64,000 nt of DNA from Enterobacteriaceae bacterium 89 (GCA_014156375.1 RQJH01000002.1:1208331-1272330); one strand, 5' to 3'. Shown: positions 1-8,962, counted from the stretch's first letter. The notes: generated by a model not told the origin, from the letters alone. Translations and numbers: made by a program.

Positions 1-28
1 TACCGCCCAGATCGATTCCTATACGCAC
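1..28 (-). CDS. mak: fructokinase Mak, N-terminal fragment
   Basis: Only the first nine codons lie in the window. Read on the minus strand from a GTG at 28-26 they give V/M-R-I-G-I-D-L-G-G, the start of the ROK-family sugar kinase Mak (fructose to fructose-6-phosphate) with the beginning of its phosphate-binding loop. A purine-rich stretch (reverse complement of about 30-45) is a good ribosome binding site. In E. coli mak is divergent from rdgC, exactly as here. The identification rests on nine residues plus synteny. Confidence 0.75.
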
Positions 29-122
29 ACCAGCCTCCCCGGCTCCTGATTTATCAATGCAAGCATAGCGACAATTCGCTATCATGCGCGCTGGATTTAA
101 CGACAAAGCCGTGGAAATTATC

Positions 123-1034
123 ATGCTGTGGTTCAAAAATTTAATGGTTTACCGTCTTAGCCGCGACATTTCTTTGCGTGCTGACGAGATGGAAAAACAG
201 TTGGCCTCGCTGGCGTTTACCCCCTGCGGCAGCCAGGATATGGCAAAAACCGGCTGGGTGTCGCCAATGGGCTCACACAGCGATGCTTTCACTCATGAAG
301 CTAACGGTCAGATCCTGCTTTGCGCCCGCAAAGAAGAGAAAATTCTGCCGTCTCCGGTGATCAAACAGGCGCTGGAAGCCAAGATCCTCAAGCTTGAAGC
401 CGATCAGGGCCGCAAGCTGAAAAAAACCGAAAAAGATTCGCTGAAAGACGAAGTGCTGCACTCGCTGCTGCCGCGTGCTTTCAGCCGCTTCAGCCAGACC
501 ATGCTGTGGATCGACACGGTCAACGGCCTGATCATGGTCGACTGCGCCAGTGCCAAGAAAGGCGAAGATACTCTGGCGCTGCTGCGTAAAACGCTGGGCT
601 CGCTGCCGGTGGTTCCGCTGGCGCTGGAAAATCCAATCGAGCTGACGCTGACTGAGTGGGTTCGTTCCGGCAACGTGGCACAGGGCTTCCAGCTGCTGGA
701 CGAAGCTGAACTGAAAGCGATCCTCGAAGATGGCGGCGTGATCCGCGCCAAGAAGCAGGATCTGGTCAGCGATGAGATCGCGGTTCACATTGAAGCCGGA
801 AAAGTCGTGACCAAGCTGGCGCTGGACTGGCAGCAGCGCATTCAGTTTATGATCTGCGACGATGCGTCAATTAAGCGTCTGAAGTTCTGCGATGAACTGC
901 GCGATCAGAATGAAGATATTGAGCGTGAGAATTACGATCAGCGTTTCGATGCTGATTTCATCCTGATGACCGGTGAACTGGCGGCGCTGATTGCCAGTCT
1001 GGTGGAAGGTCTGGGCGGCGAAGCCCAGCGCTAA
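123..1034 (+). CDS. rdgC: recombination-associated protein RdgC
   Basis: RdgC is a nucleoid-associated, ring-forming DNA-binding protein that restrains RecA function and supports replication when restart pathways are compromised. From ATG 123 ([13 protein letters not shown]) the product is 303 residues, the E. coli length, with near-identical sequence throughout and the conserved C-terminus GLGGEAQR. The reading frame stays open upstream to 84, but the extra 13 residues have no counterpart in the family, so 123 is chosen. Monocistronic, divergent from mak and followed by a BIME. Confidence 0.97.
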   Translation: MLWFKNLMVYRLSRDISLRADEMEKQLASLAFTPCGSQDMAKTGWVSPMGSHSDAFTHEANGQILLCARKEEKILPSPVIKQALEAKILKLEADQGRKLKKTEKDSLKDEVLHSLLPRAFSRFSQTMLWIDTVNGLIMVDCASAKKGEDTLALLRKTLGSLPVVPLALENPIELTLTEWVRSGNVAQGFQLLDEAELKAILEDGGVIRAKKQDLVSDEIAVHIEAGKVVTKLALDWQQRIQFMICDDASIKRLKFCDELRDQNEDIERENYDQRFDADFILMTGELAALIASLVEGLGGEAQR

Positions 1035-1047
1035 AGCTGAAAGAACT

Positions 1048-1131
1048 GCCCGGTGGCGCAGGCTTACCGGGCCTACAAAAGCATCATGAATCGTTGATGT
1101 TGTAGGTCCGGCAAGCAAAGGCGCCGCCGGG
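1048..1131. repeat. BIME: two REP units in opposite orientation
   Basis: Unit 1 (1048-1076) begins GCCCGGTGGCGCAGGCTTAC and unit 2 (1102-1131) is an inverted partner ending GCGCCGCCGGG. They sit between the 3' ends of the convergent rdgC and ppnP genes, the usual place for REP/BIME elements, which can act in transcript 3'-end stabilisation, gyrase or IHF binding, and termination. Confidence 0.9.
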
Positions 1132-1139
1132 AATTGTTT

Positions 1140-1433
1140 TTATTTATCAGCAAGATAACGGCAAAGATAAGAGGTTGGCTCTGCCACCTGCAGATAGAAT
1201 TCGCTGTGCCCCGGCACGTGGAAACTCTGGCCTGCAGTGTAGGTTTTCCATTCGGTTTCACCCGTTAACAGCACGTGCAGCGCACCGCTGACGACCGTCA
1301 TCTCTTCAGGCTGTGCGGTGCCAAATGTGTATTCGCCTTCCGCCATCACGCCTACGCTGGCGCGACCAGTGCTGCTGCTGGTAAATCCAATGGACTTCAC
1401 TTTCCCGTCAAAATATTCATTACTCTGAAGCAT
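1140..1433 (-). CDS. ppnP: pyrimidine/purine nucleoside phosphorylase PpnP (YaiE)
   Basis: A 97-residue single-domain cupin of the PpnP (DUF1255) family, which phosphorolyses a broad range of nucleosides to the base and ribose-1-phosphate. The core motifs match E. coli YaiE closely (MLQSNEYF at the start, [26 protein letters not shown]); three residues (ADK) are added at the C-terminus compared with the 94-residue E. coli protein. Downstream of aroM on the same strand, separated from it by a perfect hairpin. Confidence 0.95.
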   Translation of the reverse strand: MLQSNEYFDGKVKSIGFTSSSTGRASVGVMAEGEYTFGTAQPEEMTVVSGALHVLLTGETEWKTYTAGQSFHVPGHSEFYLQVAEPTSYLCRYLADK

Positions 1434-1481
1434 AACTGGCCCTTATTGGTGTCGTTGTTGTGTATCAACCCAATATAGGGG

Positions 1482-1503
1482 GCGTGACAGCGAACTGTCA
1501 CGC
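1482..1503 (-). other. perfect 9-bp hairpin between aroM and ppnP
   Basis: GCGTGACAG (1482-1490) and CTGTCACGC (1495-1503) pair perfectly. On the minus-strand transcript the loop reads UUCG. The U-run lies 5' rather than 3' of the stem on that strand, so this is not a textbook intrinsic terminator. It may still mark the aroM 3' end or the ppnP leader. Confidence 0.4.
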
Positions 1504-1515
1504 AAAAAATCAGCC

Positions 1516-2193
1516 TCAGACCAGCAGTTCTGCCGCCAGCCTTGCGACCAGCACATTCGACAATAAGACGGGAACATCCAGCGCTTTTTGCAATACATCG
1601 CGATGGTGCTGATGAAAACCGAGGCAGTCCAGCATCAGCACGTCCGCCCCTTCGCCCAACAGCTTCTGCCCGGCGGAAATCAGCTCTTCATCGTTGCCGT
1701 GGATCGGATTCGCCAGCGCATAATGCGGAGCGTTCTGCAACGCCTGCCACTTGATACGCTGCGTTTTCATCAGTTCAGGGATCGGTACGATGACGCCAAC
1801 CTGGTGTCCGTCGACGATAGAGTTAACCAGCGGAGGGATGATGCGCTGTGGCTCAATCAGAATCGCCTTACGGGCGACGAGGCCGCTGACGGGGGCGGTG
1901 CTCATCAGCAAAATGACGTCGTAGTCCTGATTGTCGAGTACCTCTACCAGCGCCTGCAGGTCGCGTTCAACCTTCTGCCGGGAGAGTTCGGCCAGGCGGT
2001 TATCGTTGAGGAGGGCAATAAGAACGTCGTCTCCGGGACTCACGGCATACTCTTCCATTACCGCTTCGCGAGTCATTTTTCCCAGCAAACTGACGTGGGT
2101 TATCTGATCTTCCCTGATGTGCTCCGTTAATAACGGCATCACCTCACGCAGCGGCACTACGCCGATGGTCAGGATGGCCAATGTCGCACTCAT
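1516..2193 (-). CDS. aroM: AroM family protein
   Basis: AroM (225 residues here, as in E. coli) is named for co-transcription with aroL; its biochemical role is not established. The fold resembles the Asp/Glu racemase-like superfamily. Visible conserved stretches are ASLAILTIG-like at the N-terminus, [26 protein letters not shown] and [19 protein letters not shown] 2193 (MSATLAILT) is preceded by AAGG and matches the E. coli start; nine upstream in-frame codons are left out. In E. coli the order is aroL-yaiA-aroM in one operon; here no yaiA-like frame is found in the 257-bp gap and a hairpin lies behind aroL. Confidence 0.92.
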   Translation of the reverse strand: MSATLAILTIGVVPLREVMPLLTEHIREDQITHVSLLGKMTREAVMEEYAVSPGDDVLIALLNDNRLAELSRQKVERDLQALVEVLDNQDYDVILLMSTAPVSGLVARKAILIEPQRIIPPLVNSIVDGHQVGVIVPIPELMKTQRIKWQALQNAPHYALANPIHGNDEELISAGQKLLGEGADVLMLDCLGFHQHHRDVLQKALDVPVLLSNVLVARLAAELLV

Positions 2194-2401
2194 GTTATTT
2201 ACCTTTTTCACTACAACCACTGCTTATATACAGGCCTGTTACCGGTGACAGCCCCCTGGATGGCTATAAAACAACCGTTCAGAAGCGTAGCAGCTACGTC
2301 ATCGGGCGGTTTGTAAAGATTCCAGATAGCGCCTGTGCACTCCAGTAATATCCTGAGGTTAACTTTTTCTTAACAATGAGTTTAGCTAAAAAGTGTGATT
2401 T

Positions 2402-2422
2402 ACGCCCACTGATGGTGGGCGT
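2402..2422 (-). terminator. possible aroL terminator
   Basis: ACGCCCAC (2402-2409), loop TGATG, GTGGGCGT (2415-2422): a perfect 8-bp stem just behind aroL on the minus strand. The following sequence on that strand is A/T-rich and reaches a T5 tract some 8 bases later, so termination is plausible but not textbook. If active it would separate aroL from aroM. Confidence 0.4.
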
Positions 2423-2450
2423 TGCGCAACGAGGATTCAGAAATGGCAGA

Positions 2451-3008
2451 TTAATCAGCCGTAGCCGGATTGGTTTCGATGCGTTGAGAATGAGGAGCGT
2501 TGATGGCAGCCAGAATTTGCGCCACGACGTCATCCGGCTCGCAGGCGGCATCGACGACATAATGCGCGGTTTCGCGGTACAGCGCGTCACGCTCTGCCAG
2601 CACTTCGCGCACTTCTTCGCTGATCGGTTTTCCGGTAAGTGATGGACGCTGGGACTCTTCCGGGAAGGCTTCCAGTCGCCCTGCCAGCACCGCAACAGGG
2701 GCTTTGAGGTAAATCACAATGCCGTGCGTGCGTAAGAACTCACGATTCACCGCAGCAAGAATGATGCCGCCACCGGTCGCAATCACCGTCTGTGGTGCCG
2801 TGACGGACTGTAGCGTCTGGGTTTCTCGCGCACGAAACGCAGGCCATCCCTCTTCCGCAACAATCCCTGCAATGCTCTTTTCAGCGCGCTGCTGTAACAC
2901 CACATCGGTATCAAGAAAAGCAAACTGGCAGGCTTCAGCCAGGCGCTGACCTACCGTCGTTTTGCCACAGCCACGGGAGCCAATCAGAAAAATGGGCTTT
3001 GTTATCAA
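2451..3008 (-). CDS. aroL: shikimate kinase II (AroL)
   Basis: Phosphorylates shikimate to shikimate-3-phosphate in aromatic amino acid synthesis. The P-loop GSRGCGKTT is at about residues 10-18, with a DTD motif near 34-36, an FRARE motif and a TGGGI motif for shikimate binding, as in AroL. The frame is 185 codons against 174 in E. coli, the excess mostly C-terminal. No ATG is available: the first usable start is TTG (3008-3006), with the purine-rich AGGGGG eight bases upstream; the codon aligned with the E. coli start methionine is ATA. The TTG start is therefore an inference from spacing. Regulation by TyrR/TrpR is suggested by the upstream region. Confidence 0.93.
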   Translation of the reverse strand: MITKPIFLIGSRGCGKTTVGQRLAEACQFAFLDTDVVLQQRAEKSIAGIVAEEGWPAFRARETQTLQSVTAPQTVIATGGGIILAAVNREFLRTHGIVIYLKAPVAVLAGRLEAFPEESQRPSLTGKPISEEVREVLAERDALYRETAHYVVDAACEPDDVVAQILAAINAPHSQRIETNPATAD

Positions 3009-3351
3009 CTGGAAATCCCCCTGCGACCGCAGCGTTATTGGTCTTGCGTGTGAGCGAAAGATAATATCACCAAACTAGTACACATAGTAAGTGTAAATTT
3101 AAAGGTACACATTTATCGAAGTTTCTGCCGCTATGCTTGTGTTTAAAGGTTGTTAACCCGATAAAGGTGTAAAGAAAAAGTGTCAATCTGTGTTTCGGCA
3201 ACCTTACATGAAAGCATCGCGGTTTGACAACCCCTGCCCGGCTGCAATCGGTAACACATCTGTTCATATCTTTACGTAGCGTATATTTACAGTATCAATG
3301 TTTCAGACACACTAGAGCCGTAAATCGTTCGTATGACTGAGGGCTAAACCC
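3009..3351. other. 343-bp divergent intergenic region
   Basis: Lies between the aroL start and the DUF2076 gene and must hold promoters for both. Apart from the aroL operator sites I see no RNA gene, repeat or convincing small frame. A 66-codon minus-strand frame at 3067-3267 has no recognisable content. Confidence 0.6.
3073..3109. promoter_or_regulatory. aroL operator region (TrpR- and TyrR-like sites)
   Basis: ACTAGTACA at 3073-3081 matches half of the Trp repressor operator. TGTAAATTTAAAGGTACA at 3092-3109 fits the TyrR box pattern TGTAAA-N6-TTTACA, with the half-site TTTACA perfect on the minus strand. E. coli aroL is controlled by both regulators from comparable positions. A weaker TyrR-like match lies at 3168-3185. 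Sites are read by eye; exact boundaries are uncertain. Confidence 0.6.
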
Positions 3352-4044
3352 ATGCAAGCTGAAGAACAACGCCTTATTGATGGACTCTTTTCCCGACTGA
3401 AACAGGCCGAAACGCAAAGCGCGCCGCGCGATGCTACCGCCGAGGGCGTTATTGCGCAACACATTCAGGCCCAGCCCGCTGCCCCTTATTACATGGCTCA
3501 GACCATCCTGATTCAGGAAGCGGCGATTAAACAGCTCAATGAGAAAATTCAGGCGCTGCAGAGCGAAGTCACCCAGCTGCAGTCCAGCAAGCAGAGCAGC
3601 GGCGGCTTTCTGGCCGGGCTGTTTGGCGGCGGTCAGCCAGCCTCACAGGTGAATGATCCGATTCCAGGCGCACAGAATTATGGCCGACCAGGCGCTGCTC
3701 CTCAGGCGGGCTATGCCGCACCTGCGGCGCAAAACTACGCACCCGGCCGCAGCGGCGGTGGTTTCATGGCCGGTGCGCTGCAAACTGCAGCTGGCGTTGC
3801 AGGCGGCGTGGTGCTCGGCAACATGCTGATGAACATGTTCTCCGGCACCCATCCGCAGGAGATCGTCAATATTATCGAAGAGCCGCCGGTTCCGGCCGCT
3901 GACGATCTCAGCCAGGCATCCGACTCACAGTTTTTGCCGGATGACGGCAGCAGCGACTACGCCAATACGCAGAATGACGACAGCTGGAACAACGACGATT
4001 TCAGCAACGATGATTTTGGCAGCGACGACGACAGCTGGGTTTAA
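3352..4044 (+). CDS. DUF2076 family protein
   Basis: A 230-residue protein of the DUF2076 family, whose function is unknown. The N-terminus ([16 protein letters not shown]) is followed by a short heptad-rich segment at about 52-78 ([15 protein letters not shown]), then a long Gly/Ala/Gln-rich low-complexity part with [11 protein letters not shown] and [25 protein letters not shown] (the latter could be a buried or membrane-contacting helix), and a strongly acidic tail with repeated NDDF/DDSW units. No signal peptide is visible. It is absent from this locus in E. coli K-12. Its TAA stop overlaps the stop of convergent yaiI. Confidence 0.8.
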   Translation: MQAEEQRLIDGLFSRLKQAETQSAPRDATAEGVIAQHIQAQPAAPYYMAQTILIQEAAIKQLNEKIQALQSEVTQLQSSKQSSGGFLAGLFGGGQPASQVNDPIPGAQNYGRPGAAPQAGYAAPAAQNYAPGRSGGGFMAGALQTAAGVAGGVVLGNMLMNMFSGTHPQEIVNIIEEPPVPAADDLSQASDSQFLPDDGSSDYANTQNDDSWNNDDFSNDDFGSDDDSWV

Positions 4045-4499
4045 TTCTGCCCGCGCTGTACGGCCAGCAGCCATTTGTCGAGCTCTGCGGCAAACTGCTG
4101 GCGATCGCGCTGGGATAAGCTGTCCGGGCCTCCGGTCTGAATGCCGCTGGCCCGCAGCGTATCCATAAAGTCACGCATGGTGAGGCGTTCACGGATGGTG
4201 GCCTCGCTGTAACGTTCGCCGCGTGGATTCAGTGCTGCGCCGCCCTTCGCCAGTACTTCTGCCGCCAGCGGGATATCCGCAGTGATCACCAAATCACCCG
4301 GCTGACACTGACGGACAATTTCGTTATCCGCCACGTCGAAACCGGCCGGAACCCGCAGTGAACGGATAAACCGCGAAGGGGGTACGCGTATATTCTGATT
4401 GGCCACCAGCGTGACCTGAGTCTGCGTTCTGTCCGCAGCGCGGAACAGGATCTCTTTAATTACGTTCGGACACGCATCCGCATCCACCCAAATCGCCAT
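4041..4499 (-). CDS. yaiI: UPF0178/DUF188 family protein YaiI
   Basis: A 152-residue NYN/PIN-like protein of the YaiI/YqxD family, function unproven. It shows the family signatures WVDADACPN at the N-terminus, [17 protein letters not shown] and NPRGERY, with acidic residues (D of DADAC, D of ITADIPLA) placed as in PIN-type nucleases. ATG 4499 has AGGAG five bases upstream and gives the E. coli length; the upstream in-frame GTG (4505) is too close to that site. Convergent with the DUF2076 gene: the two stops share the sequence TTAA (4041-4044). Confidence 0.93.
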   Translation of the reverse strand: MAIWVDADACPNVIKEILFRAADRTQTQVTLVANQNIRVPPSRFIRSLRVPAGFDVADNEIVRQCQPGDLVITADIPLAAEVLAKGGAALNPRGERYSEATIRERLTMRDFMDTLRASGIQTGGPDSLSQRDRQQFAAELDKWLLAVQRGQN

Positions 4500-4612
4500 A
4501 CTCACTCCTGAAAAAAATAACCGGGGTATTGTCGCCTGCTTTCTCCTTCAGGCAAAGCCACAAGATGATAAGCTAATACGCACTATCTGAAACACGCTGA
4601 GGAAGAGACATA

Positions 4613-5422
4613 ATGGATAAGAAAATCGGTTTCATCGGCTGCGGTAACATGGGCAAAGCCATTCTCGGAGGGCTGATTGCCAGCGGTCAGGTGCAGCCAG
4701 CGCAAATTTGGGTCTATACCCCGTCGCCGGACAAAGTGGCGGCCCTGCACGACCAGTATGGCATTAATGCGGCGCAGAGCGCTCAGGAAGTGGCTCAGGT
4801 CGCCGATATCGTCTTTGGCGCGGTAAAACCCGGCATTATGACCAAAGTGCTGGGCGACGTGGCCTCCAGTTTCAATAAGGACACCCTGGTTGTCTCTATC
4901 GCCGCAGGCGTGACGCTTGAACAGCTTGCGCGCGCATTGGGCCACGATCGCAAAATCGTCCGCGCAATGCCAAACACACCTTCGCTGGTGAATGCCGGGA
5001 TGACCTCAGTCACGCCAAACGCGCTGGTCACCCCTGAAGATATCGCCGACGTGGTGACCATTTTCCGTTGCTTCGGTGAAGCGGAAGTGATTGCCGAACC
5101 GATGATCCATCCGGTTGTCGGCGTCAGCGGCTCTGCTCCGGCCTATGTCTTTATGTTTATTGAAGCGATGGCGGATGCAGCGGTGCTCGGCGGCATGCCG
5201 CGCGCGCAGGCGTATAAGTTTGCCGCACAGGCGGTGATGGGTTCAGCCAAAATGGTGCTGGAAACCGGGATCCACCCTGGCGAACTGAAAGATATGGTGT
5301 GCTCACCGGGCGGCACCACCATTGAAGCCGTGCGGGTGCTGGAAGAAAAAGGTTTCCGTTCAGCCGTCATCGAAGCGATGGCGAGCTGCATGGCAAAATC
5401 AGAGCAGTTGAGTAAGTCATAA
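4613..5422 (+). CDS. proC: pyrroline-5-carboxylate reductase
   Basis: Last step of proline synthesis: reduces 1-pyrroline-5-carboxylate to L-proline with NAD(P)H. 269 residues, the usual length. The Rossmann dinucleotide motif GFIGCGNMG is at about 6-14, and the C-terminal catalytic dimerisation region carries the family signature (HPGELKDMVCSPGGTTIEA). ATG 4613 follows GAGGAAGAG. It stands alone; the E. coli neighbour dgcC is missing and psiF follows directly, convergent. Confidence 0.97.
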   Translation: MDKKIGFIGCGNMGKAILGGLIASGQVQPAQIWVYTPSPDKVAALHDQYGINAAQSAQEVAQVADIVFGAVKPGIMTKVLGDVASSFNKDTLVVSIAAGVTLEQLARALGHDRKIVRAMPNTPSLVNAGMTSVTPNALVTPEDIADVVTIFRCFGEAEVIAEPMIHPVVGVSGSAPAYVFMFIEAMADAAVLGGMPRAQAYKFAAQAVMGSAKMVLETGIHPGELKDMVCSPGGTTIEAVRVLEEKGFRSAVIEAMASCMAKSEQLSKS

Positions 5423-5428
5423 AATAAA

Positions 5429-5461
5429 AGGGGTGAGCAGCTTATCAGGCTTCTCACCCCT
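5429..5461 (-). terminator. psiF terminator (shared proC/psiF hairpin)
   Basis: AGGGGTGAG (5429-5437) pairs with CTCACCCCT (5453-5461). On the minus strand the stem is followed by TTTATTTTAT, so it should terminate psiF; on the plus strand it would close the proC transcript without a U-run. Confidence 0.65.
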
Positions 5462-5484
5462 CGTTCGTTACTGCGCGGTTAGCC

Positions 5485-5799
5485 CTATTTTTTCAGGCAG
5501 CTGCTCATAAATGTTTTACGCTCGTCACCTTTCAACGTTTTCTGAGTCGCCGTCGCGTTACAGTCCTTCATTTTCTGCTGCTGCGGGGTCAGGCTCTTAT
5601 CCGCCGGCGCTGAGCTGCTGTTTTTCAGGCAGTCGCTCATATAGGTTTTTCTCGCATCACCTTTCAGCGTTTTTGACGTTGCCTGCTGATTACAGGTGGT
5701 CATGCGTTGTTGTTGCGGGGTCATTGTTTTTTCCGCTGCTCCCACCGTTGTGAGAAACACCAGGCCAAACAGTAGAGTAACCAGTAATGTTATTTTCAT
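5485..5799 (-). CDS. psiF: phosphate-starvation-inducible protein PsiF
   Basis: A 104-residue secreted protein of unknown function. Residues 1-21 form a signal peptide (MKITLLVTLLFGLVF, cleavage near VGAA-EK). The mature part is two tandem PsiF repeats, each with TPQQQ-M, a Cys, TLKGD-RKT and a final C-LK, giving four cysteines. ATG 5799 has AAGGATGG upstream; the longer frame to 5865 has no family support. In E. coli psiF follows phoA in a PhoB-controlled operon. Here phoA is gone and I could not find a convincing Pho box in the 139-bp upstream gap. Confidence 0.93.
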   Translation of the reverse strand: MKITLLVTLLFGLVFLTTVGAAEKTMTPQQQRMTTCNQQATSKTLKGDARKTYMSDCLKNSSSAPADKSLTPQQQKMKDCNATATQKTLKGDERKTFMSSCLKK

Positions 5800-5849
5800 T
5801 GCACCATCCTTCTGTGAGGGGATCTTTGTAAGTCTGGTCGCTGGCGCGG

Positions 5850-5870
5850 AAAAAACCACTCTCACAGTGG
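5850..5870 (-). terminator. iraP terminator
   Basis: CCACT (5856-5860) pairs with AGTGG (5866-5870) and on the minus strand is followed at once by T6 (5855-5850). It lies about 70 bp behind iraP and ahead of psiF. Confidence 0.6.
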
Positions 5871-5938
5871 AAAAAGGTCTTTCAAAGGGGAAATACGACG
5901 AGGGCTCTTGCCTCGCCGCTCAGAATTAGGCATACGCT

Positions 5939-6199
5939 TTAGCTACGCGGATGCCGTAATAGCTTTTTTATATACTGGTGTAATAATTCTGTGTCGCGAT
6001 CGGGAACCTGGGGTTCAGGCTTAGCCTCGCTCAGCGCTGATTCAATATCGGTAATCAGCGCCTGTTGTTCTCCAGCCTGCATATGGCGTAATAAAGCTGT
6101 CACAACAATTTCCAACGCCTCAACCTGAACCACGAGCTCCTTTGATTCTTCTTCTTTTTCCGCAAGCTTAACCAACAATTCTGCAATCAGATTTTTCAT
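5939..6199 (-). CDS. iraP: anti-adaptor protein IraP
   Basis: IraP binds the response-regulator adaptor RssB and so protects the stress sigma factor RpoS from ClpXP degradation during phosphate starvation. The 86-residue protein has the E. coli length and matches along its length ([47 protein letters not shown]), with the predicted N-terminal coiled coil. TATACT on the minus strand (6266-6261) is a possible -10. In E. coli phoA follows iraP; here psiF follows directly. Confidence 0.95.
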   Translation of the reverse strand: MKNLIAELLVKLAEKEEESKELVVQVEALEIVVTALLRHMQAGEQQALITDIESALSEAKPEPQVPDRDTELLHQYIKKLLRHPRS

Positions 6200-6382
6200 G
6201 GCGAGACTTCCTTATGAGAATGCCCAAGACGGTAGCACCGATGATCCTTACTGCATAGTTAGTATAAGAATTATTTGATAAATTCCAGTTTATGCAAATT
6301 GATTTGTCAGCGAAACGTTTCTTTCGCCAATAAAGAAAGAATAAGGGCGATGTATTCTCATTTCGCCCTGGTCTTTTGGTTT

Positions 6383-7585
6383 TTAATTTTTAGCCATGCG
6401 CGGCTGTCGGCGCAGCATTATTGCCAGCTGGATGAGATTAATCAGCACCACAATCGCCGTCGCAACAAATACCCAGCGGAAACCAGCCATCGCAGAAACG
6501 GAGGCGCCAATCAGCGGCCCGGCCACGTTACCTAAATACATAAAGGACTGGTTATAGCCGAAGATGCGCCCGGTAACCTGATCGCTGGAATATTTCAGCA
6601 GCAGCGTTTGCACCGCAGGCAGCATAGCGCCGTCGGCAAAACCCAGCATAAAGCGCAAAACGCCCAGCTGGAACGGAGTGGTCACAAACGACATGGCGAA
6701 AAACATCACCACCGCGCAGAACAGCGTCGCCAGCAAAATACGCTGAGTACCGATTCTGTCGCCCAGTTTACCCAGCCTCGGCGCTGAGATCAGCGCTGAA
6801 ATGCCGGGTACGGCGGCGATCATCCCGGCCAGAAACGCAATATTGTTGCTTTCAGGAGCCATCGACTTGATAAACAACGCAAGGATTGGGCCAATCGACC
6901 CGTTGCAGAGCTGGATAACCAGAGTGGTAAAGAACAGGCTTATCACCAGTCCCGGCGCGGTCAGTGAGGCAAACACAGCTTTACCGCTGAGCCGGTCAGC
7001 TTTACTGACCTGCGGACGGACGCCCTCTTTTATCAGAAACAGAGTGACCAGAAAACTGACGGTCAGCAGGAAGGCGGTGATGAAAAATACGGCCCGCAGC
7101 CCCACGTGGTCGGCCAGGAAGCCACCTAATAACGGGCCACCGATCACGCCGCTAATCTGGGCCGTTGACAGCGTACTCAGCGCCCAGCCGCTGCGCTCGC
7201 GTGGCACCTGCGATGCCACCAGCGCCATAGCGTTTGGAATATACCCGGAAGTCAGCCCCATCACCGCGCGCAGGATGAAAAGCTGCCAGACGTTGGTCGC
7301 GAAGGCCTGTAACAGGATGGCGATCGCCATCCCCAGCGAGGCGCGTAATAACATCAGCTTGCGCCCCTTGCGATCGGCAAGGCTGCCCCACATCGGCGAG
7401 ACAATGGCTGAAACTAAAAAAGTGACGCTGAAGGTCAATCCCGACCACATCGACAGGGCTTCGTGTGACGTCACGCCAAGCTGGGCGACGTACAACGGCA
7501 AAAAAGGCAGAATTTGACTGATGGCAAGCCCGGTGAAAAAACAACCAAACCAGACGGAAATGAGATTAACTTTCCAGGATTCCAT
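6383..7585 (-). CDS. MFS efflux transporter, MdtG-like
   Basis: A 400-residue, 12-helix major facilitator protein of the DHA1 drug:H+ antiporter type. Motif A is clear ([15 protein letters not shown] in loop 2-3), a second copy sits after helix 8 (GKLGDRIG), and the antiporter motif C region reads [11 protein letters not shown]. The sequence resembles E. coli MdtG from end to end ([40 protein letters not shown]), but mdtG itself lies elsewhere in E. coli, so this is a paralogue or homologue at a different site. Substrate cannot be told. Divergent from ddlA; a CRP-like site lies between them. Confidence 0.88.
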   Translation of the reverse strand: MESWKVNLISVWFGCFFTGLAISQILPFLPLYVAQLGVTSHEALSMWSGLTFSVTFLVSAIVSPMWGSLADRKGRKLMLLRASLGMAIAILLQAFATNVWQLFILRAVMGLTSGYIPNAMALVASQVPRERSGWALSTLSTAQISGVIGGPLLGGFLADHVGLRAVFFITAFLLTVSFLVTLFLIKEGVRPQVSKADRLSGKAVFASLTAPGLVISLFFTTLVIQLCNGSIGPILALFIKSMAPESNNIAFLAGMIAAVPGISALISAPRLGKLGDRIGTQRILLATLFCAVVMFFAMSFVTTPFQLGVLRFMLGFADGAMLPAVQTLLLKYSSDQVTGRIFGYNQSFMYLGNVAGPLIGASVSAMAGFRWVFVATAIVVLINLIQLAIMLRRQPRMAKN

Positions 7586-7701
7586 AACGACGCATAATCA
7601 TTTTTTTTCAATACATTCTGCCAGCATAGCAAGTTGCCGCCCGCCTCGTGCGGCGAGAGGTGCGCTTAAGGCGAGTTTAGTGTTTTATCTTTTCATCACG
7701 A

Positions 7702-7727
7702 TTTTATGTGACAGCTATCACGATAAA
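7702..7727. promoter_or_regulatory. CRP-type operator in the MFS/ddlA intergenic region
   Basis: TGTGA-CAGCTA-TCACG (core 7707-7722) differs from the CRP palindrome TGTGA-N6-TCACA at one base. It could serve either divergent gene. Confidence 0.5.
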
Positions 7728-7851
7728 GGCTCACTTCAGCAGTGGGTTATGCTCGCCCGCCCCTCCTGTTTTTCTCTCGCTAAAAAGGTCGATGCAGGCA
7801 GAAACGGCGTGCTATGGTATCGGCTTTGTATTTTTGTGGATGGGTGTAGAA

Positions 7852-8952
7852 ATGGCTAAGTTGCGGGTAGGGGTCGTTTTTGGCGGCAAATCGGCTGAGC
7901 ATGAAGTCTCTTTGCAGTCGGCAAAGAACATTGTCGAAGCGCTGGATAAAACGCGTTTTGACGTCGTGCTGTTGGGCATTGATAAGCAAGGGCAATGGCA
8001 CATCAACGATGCCAGCAACTACCTGCTGAATGCTCAGGATCCGGCCCACATTGCCCTGCGTCCTTCTGAAATTACCCTCGCGCAAATCCCAGGCAAATCA
8101 TCTGAGCAGCTGATCAATGCTGAAAGCGGCGAACCGCTGGCGGCAGTCGATGTCATTTTCCCGATTGTTCACGGCACGCTCGGTGAAGATGGCTCTCTGC
8201 AGGGCATGCTGCGAATGGCGAATTTGCCGTTCGTTGGCTCCGATGTGCTGAGCTCCGCTGCCTGCATGGATAAAGATTTCACCAAACGTTTGCTGCGCGA
8301 TGCAGGCCTGGCTATCGCGCCGTTTGTCACTCTGACGCGCGTTAACCGCAATAAAATGACGTTCGCGGAGGTGAAAGCCAGCCTCGGTCTTCCGCTGTTT
8401 GTGAAACCCGCAAACCAGGGTTCTTCCGTAGGCGTCAGCAAAGTCAAAACCGAAGCCGACTACCAGCGTGCGGTGGATTTAGCCTTTGAATTCGACCATA
8501 AGGTGGTGGTGGAAACCGGCATTAACGGCCGTGAAATTGAGTGTGCGGTGCTTGGCAACGACGATCCTCAGGCCAGCACCTGCGGCGAGATTGTGCTGAA
8601 CAGCGAGTTTTACGCTTACGATACCAAATACATTGATGATAAAGGCGCGTCAGTGGTGGTTCCGGCGGACATTGAATCTGCGGTAAACGACAAGATCCGC
8701 CAGATCGCGGTGGCCGCGTATCAGGCGCTCGGCTGCAGCGGAATGGCGCGAGTGGACGTTTTCCTGACGCCTGAAAACGAAGTCATCATTAATGAAATCA
8801 ATACCCTGCCAGGGTTCACGAATATCAGTATGTATCCGAAGCTGTGGCAGGCGAGCGGTCTGGATTACACCAGCCTCATCACTCGCCTGATTGAACTGGC
8901 GATTGAACGTCACCAGGCTAATGCGGCGTTGAAAACCTCAATGAACGACTAA
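7852..8952 (+). CDS. ddlA: D-alanine--D-alanine ligase A
   Basis: ATP-dependent joining of two D-alanines for the peptidoglycan stem peptide. 366 residues from ATG 7852 ([20 protein letters not shown]), in line with E. coli DdlA (364). ATP-grasp features are all present: [10 protein letters not shown] near the N-terminus, [25 protein letters not shown], the AYDTKY loop, and the metal-binding NEINTLPGF near the C-terminus. The frame is open back to 7708 and other ATGs exist (7795, 7840), but alignment of the N-terminus decides for 7852; its ribosome site is weak. Confidence 0.97.
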   Translation: MAKLRVGVVFGGKSAEHEVSLQSAKNIVEALDKTRFDVVLLGIDKQGQWHINDASNYLLNAQDPAHIALRPSEITLAQIPGKSSEQLINAESGEPLAAVDVIFPIVHGTLGEDGSLQGMLRMANLPFVGSDVLSSAACMDKDFTKRLLRDAGLAIAPFVTLTRVNRNKMTFAEVKASLGLPLFVKPANQGSSVGVSKVKTEADYQRAVDLAFEFDHKVVVETGINGREIECAVLGNDDPQASTCGEIVLNSEFYAYDTKYIDDKGASVVVPADIESAVNDKIRQIAVAAYQALGCSGMARVDVFLTPENEVIINEINTLPGFTNISMYPKLWQASGLDYTSLITRLIELAIERHQANAALKTSMND

Positions 8953-8962
8953 GTCTGTCTTT

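Noticed and set aside
2294..2695. 133-codon minus-strand frame covering the aroL 3' part and the yaiA gap
   Set aside because: Out-of-frame shadow of aroL; does not resemble YaiA.
3067..3267. 66-codon minus-strand frame in the aroL upstream region
   Set aside because: Lies over the operator region and has no recognisable sequence.
5800..5938. Pho box for psiF
   Set aside because: No stretch between psiF and iraP matches the PhoB box well enough.
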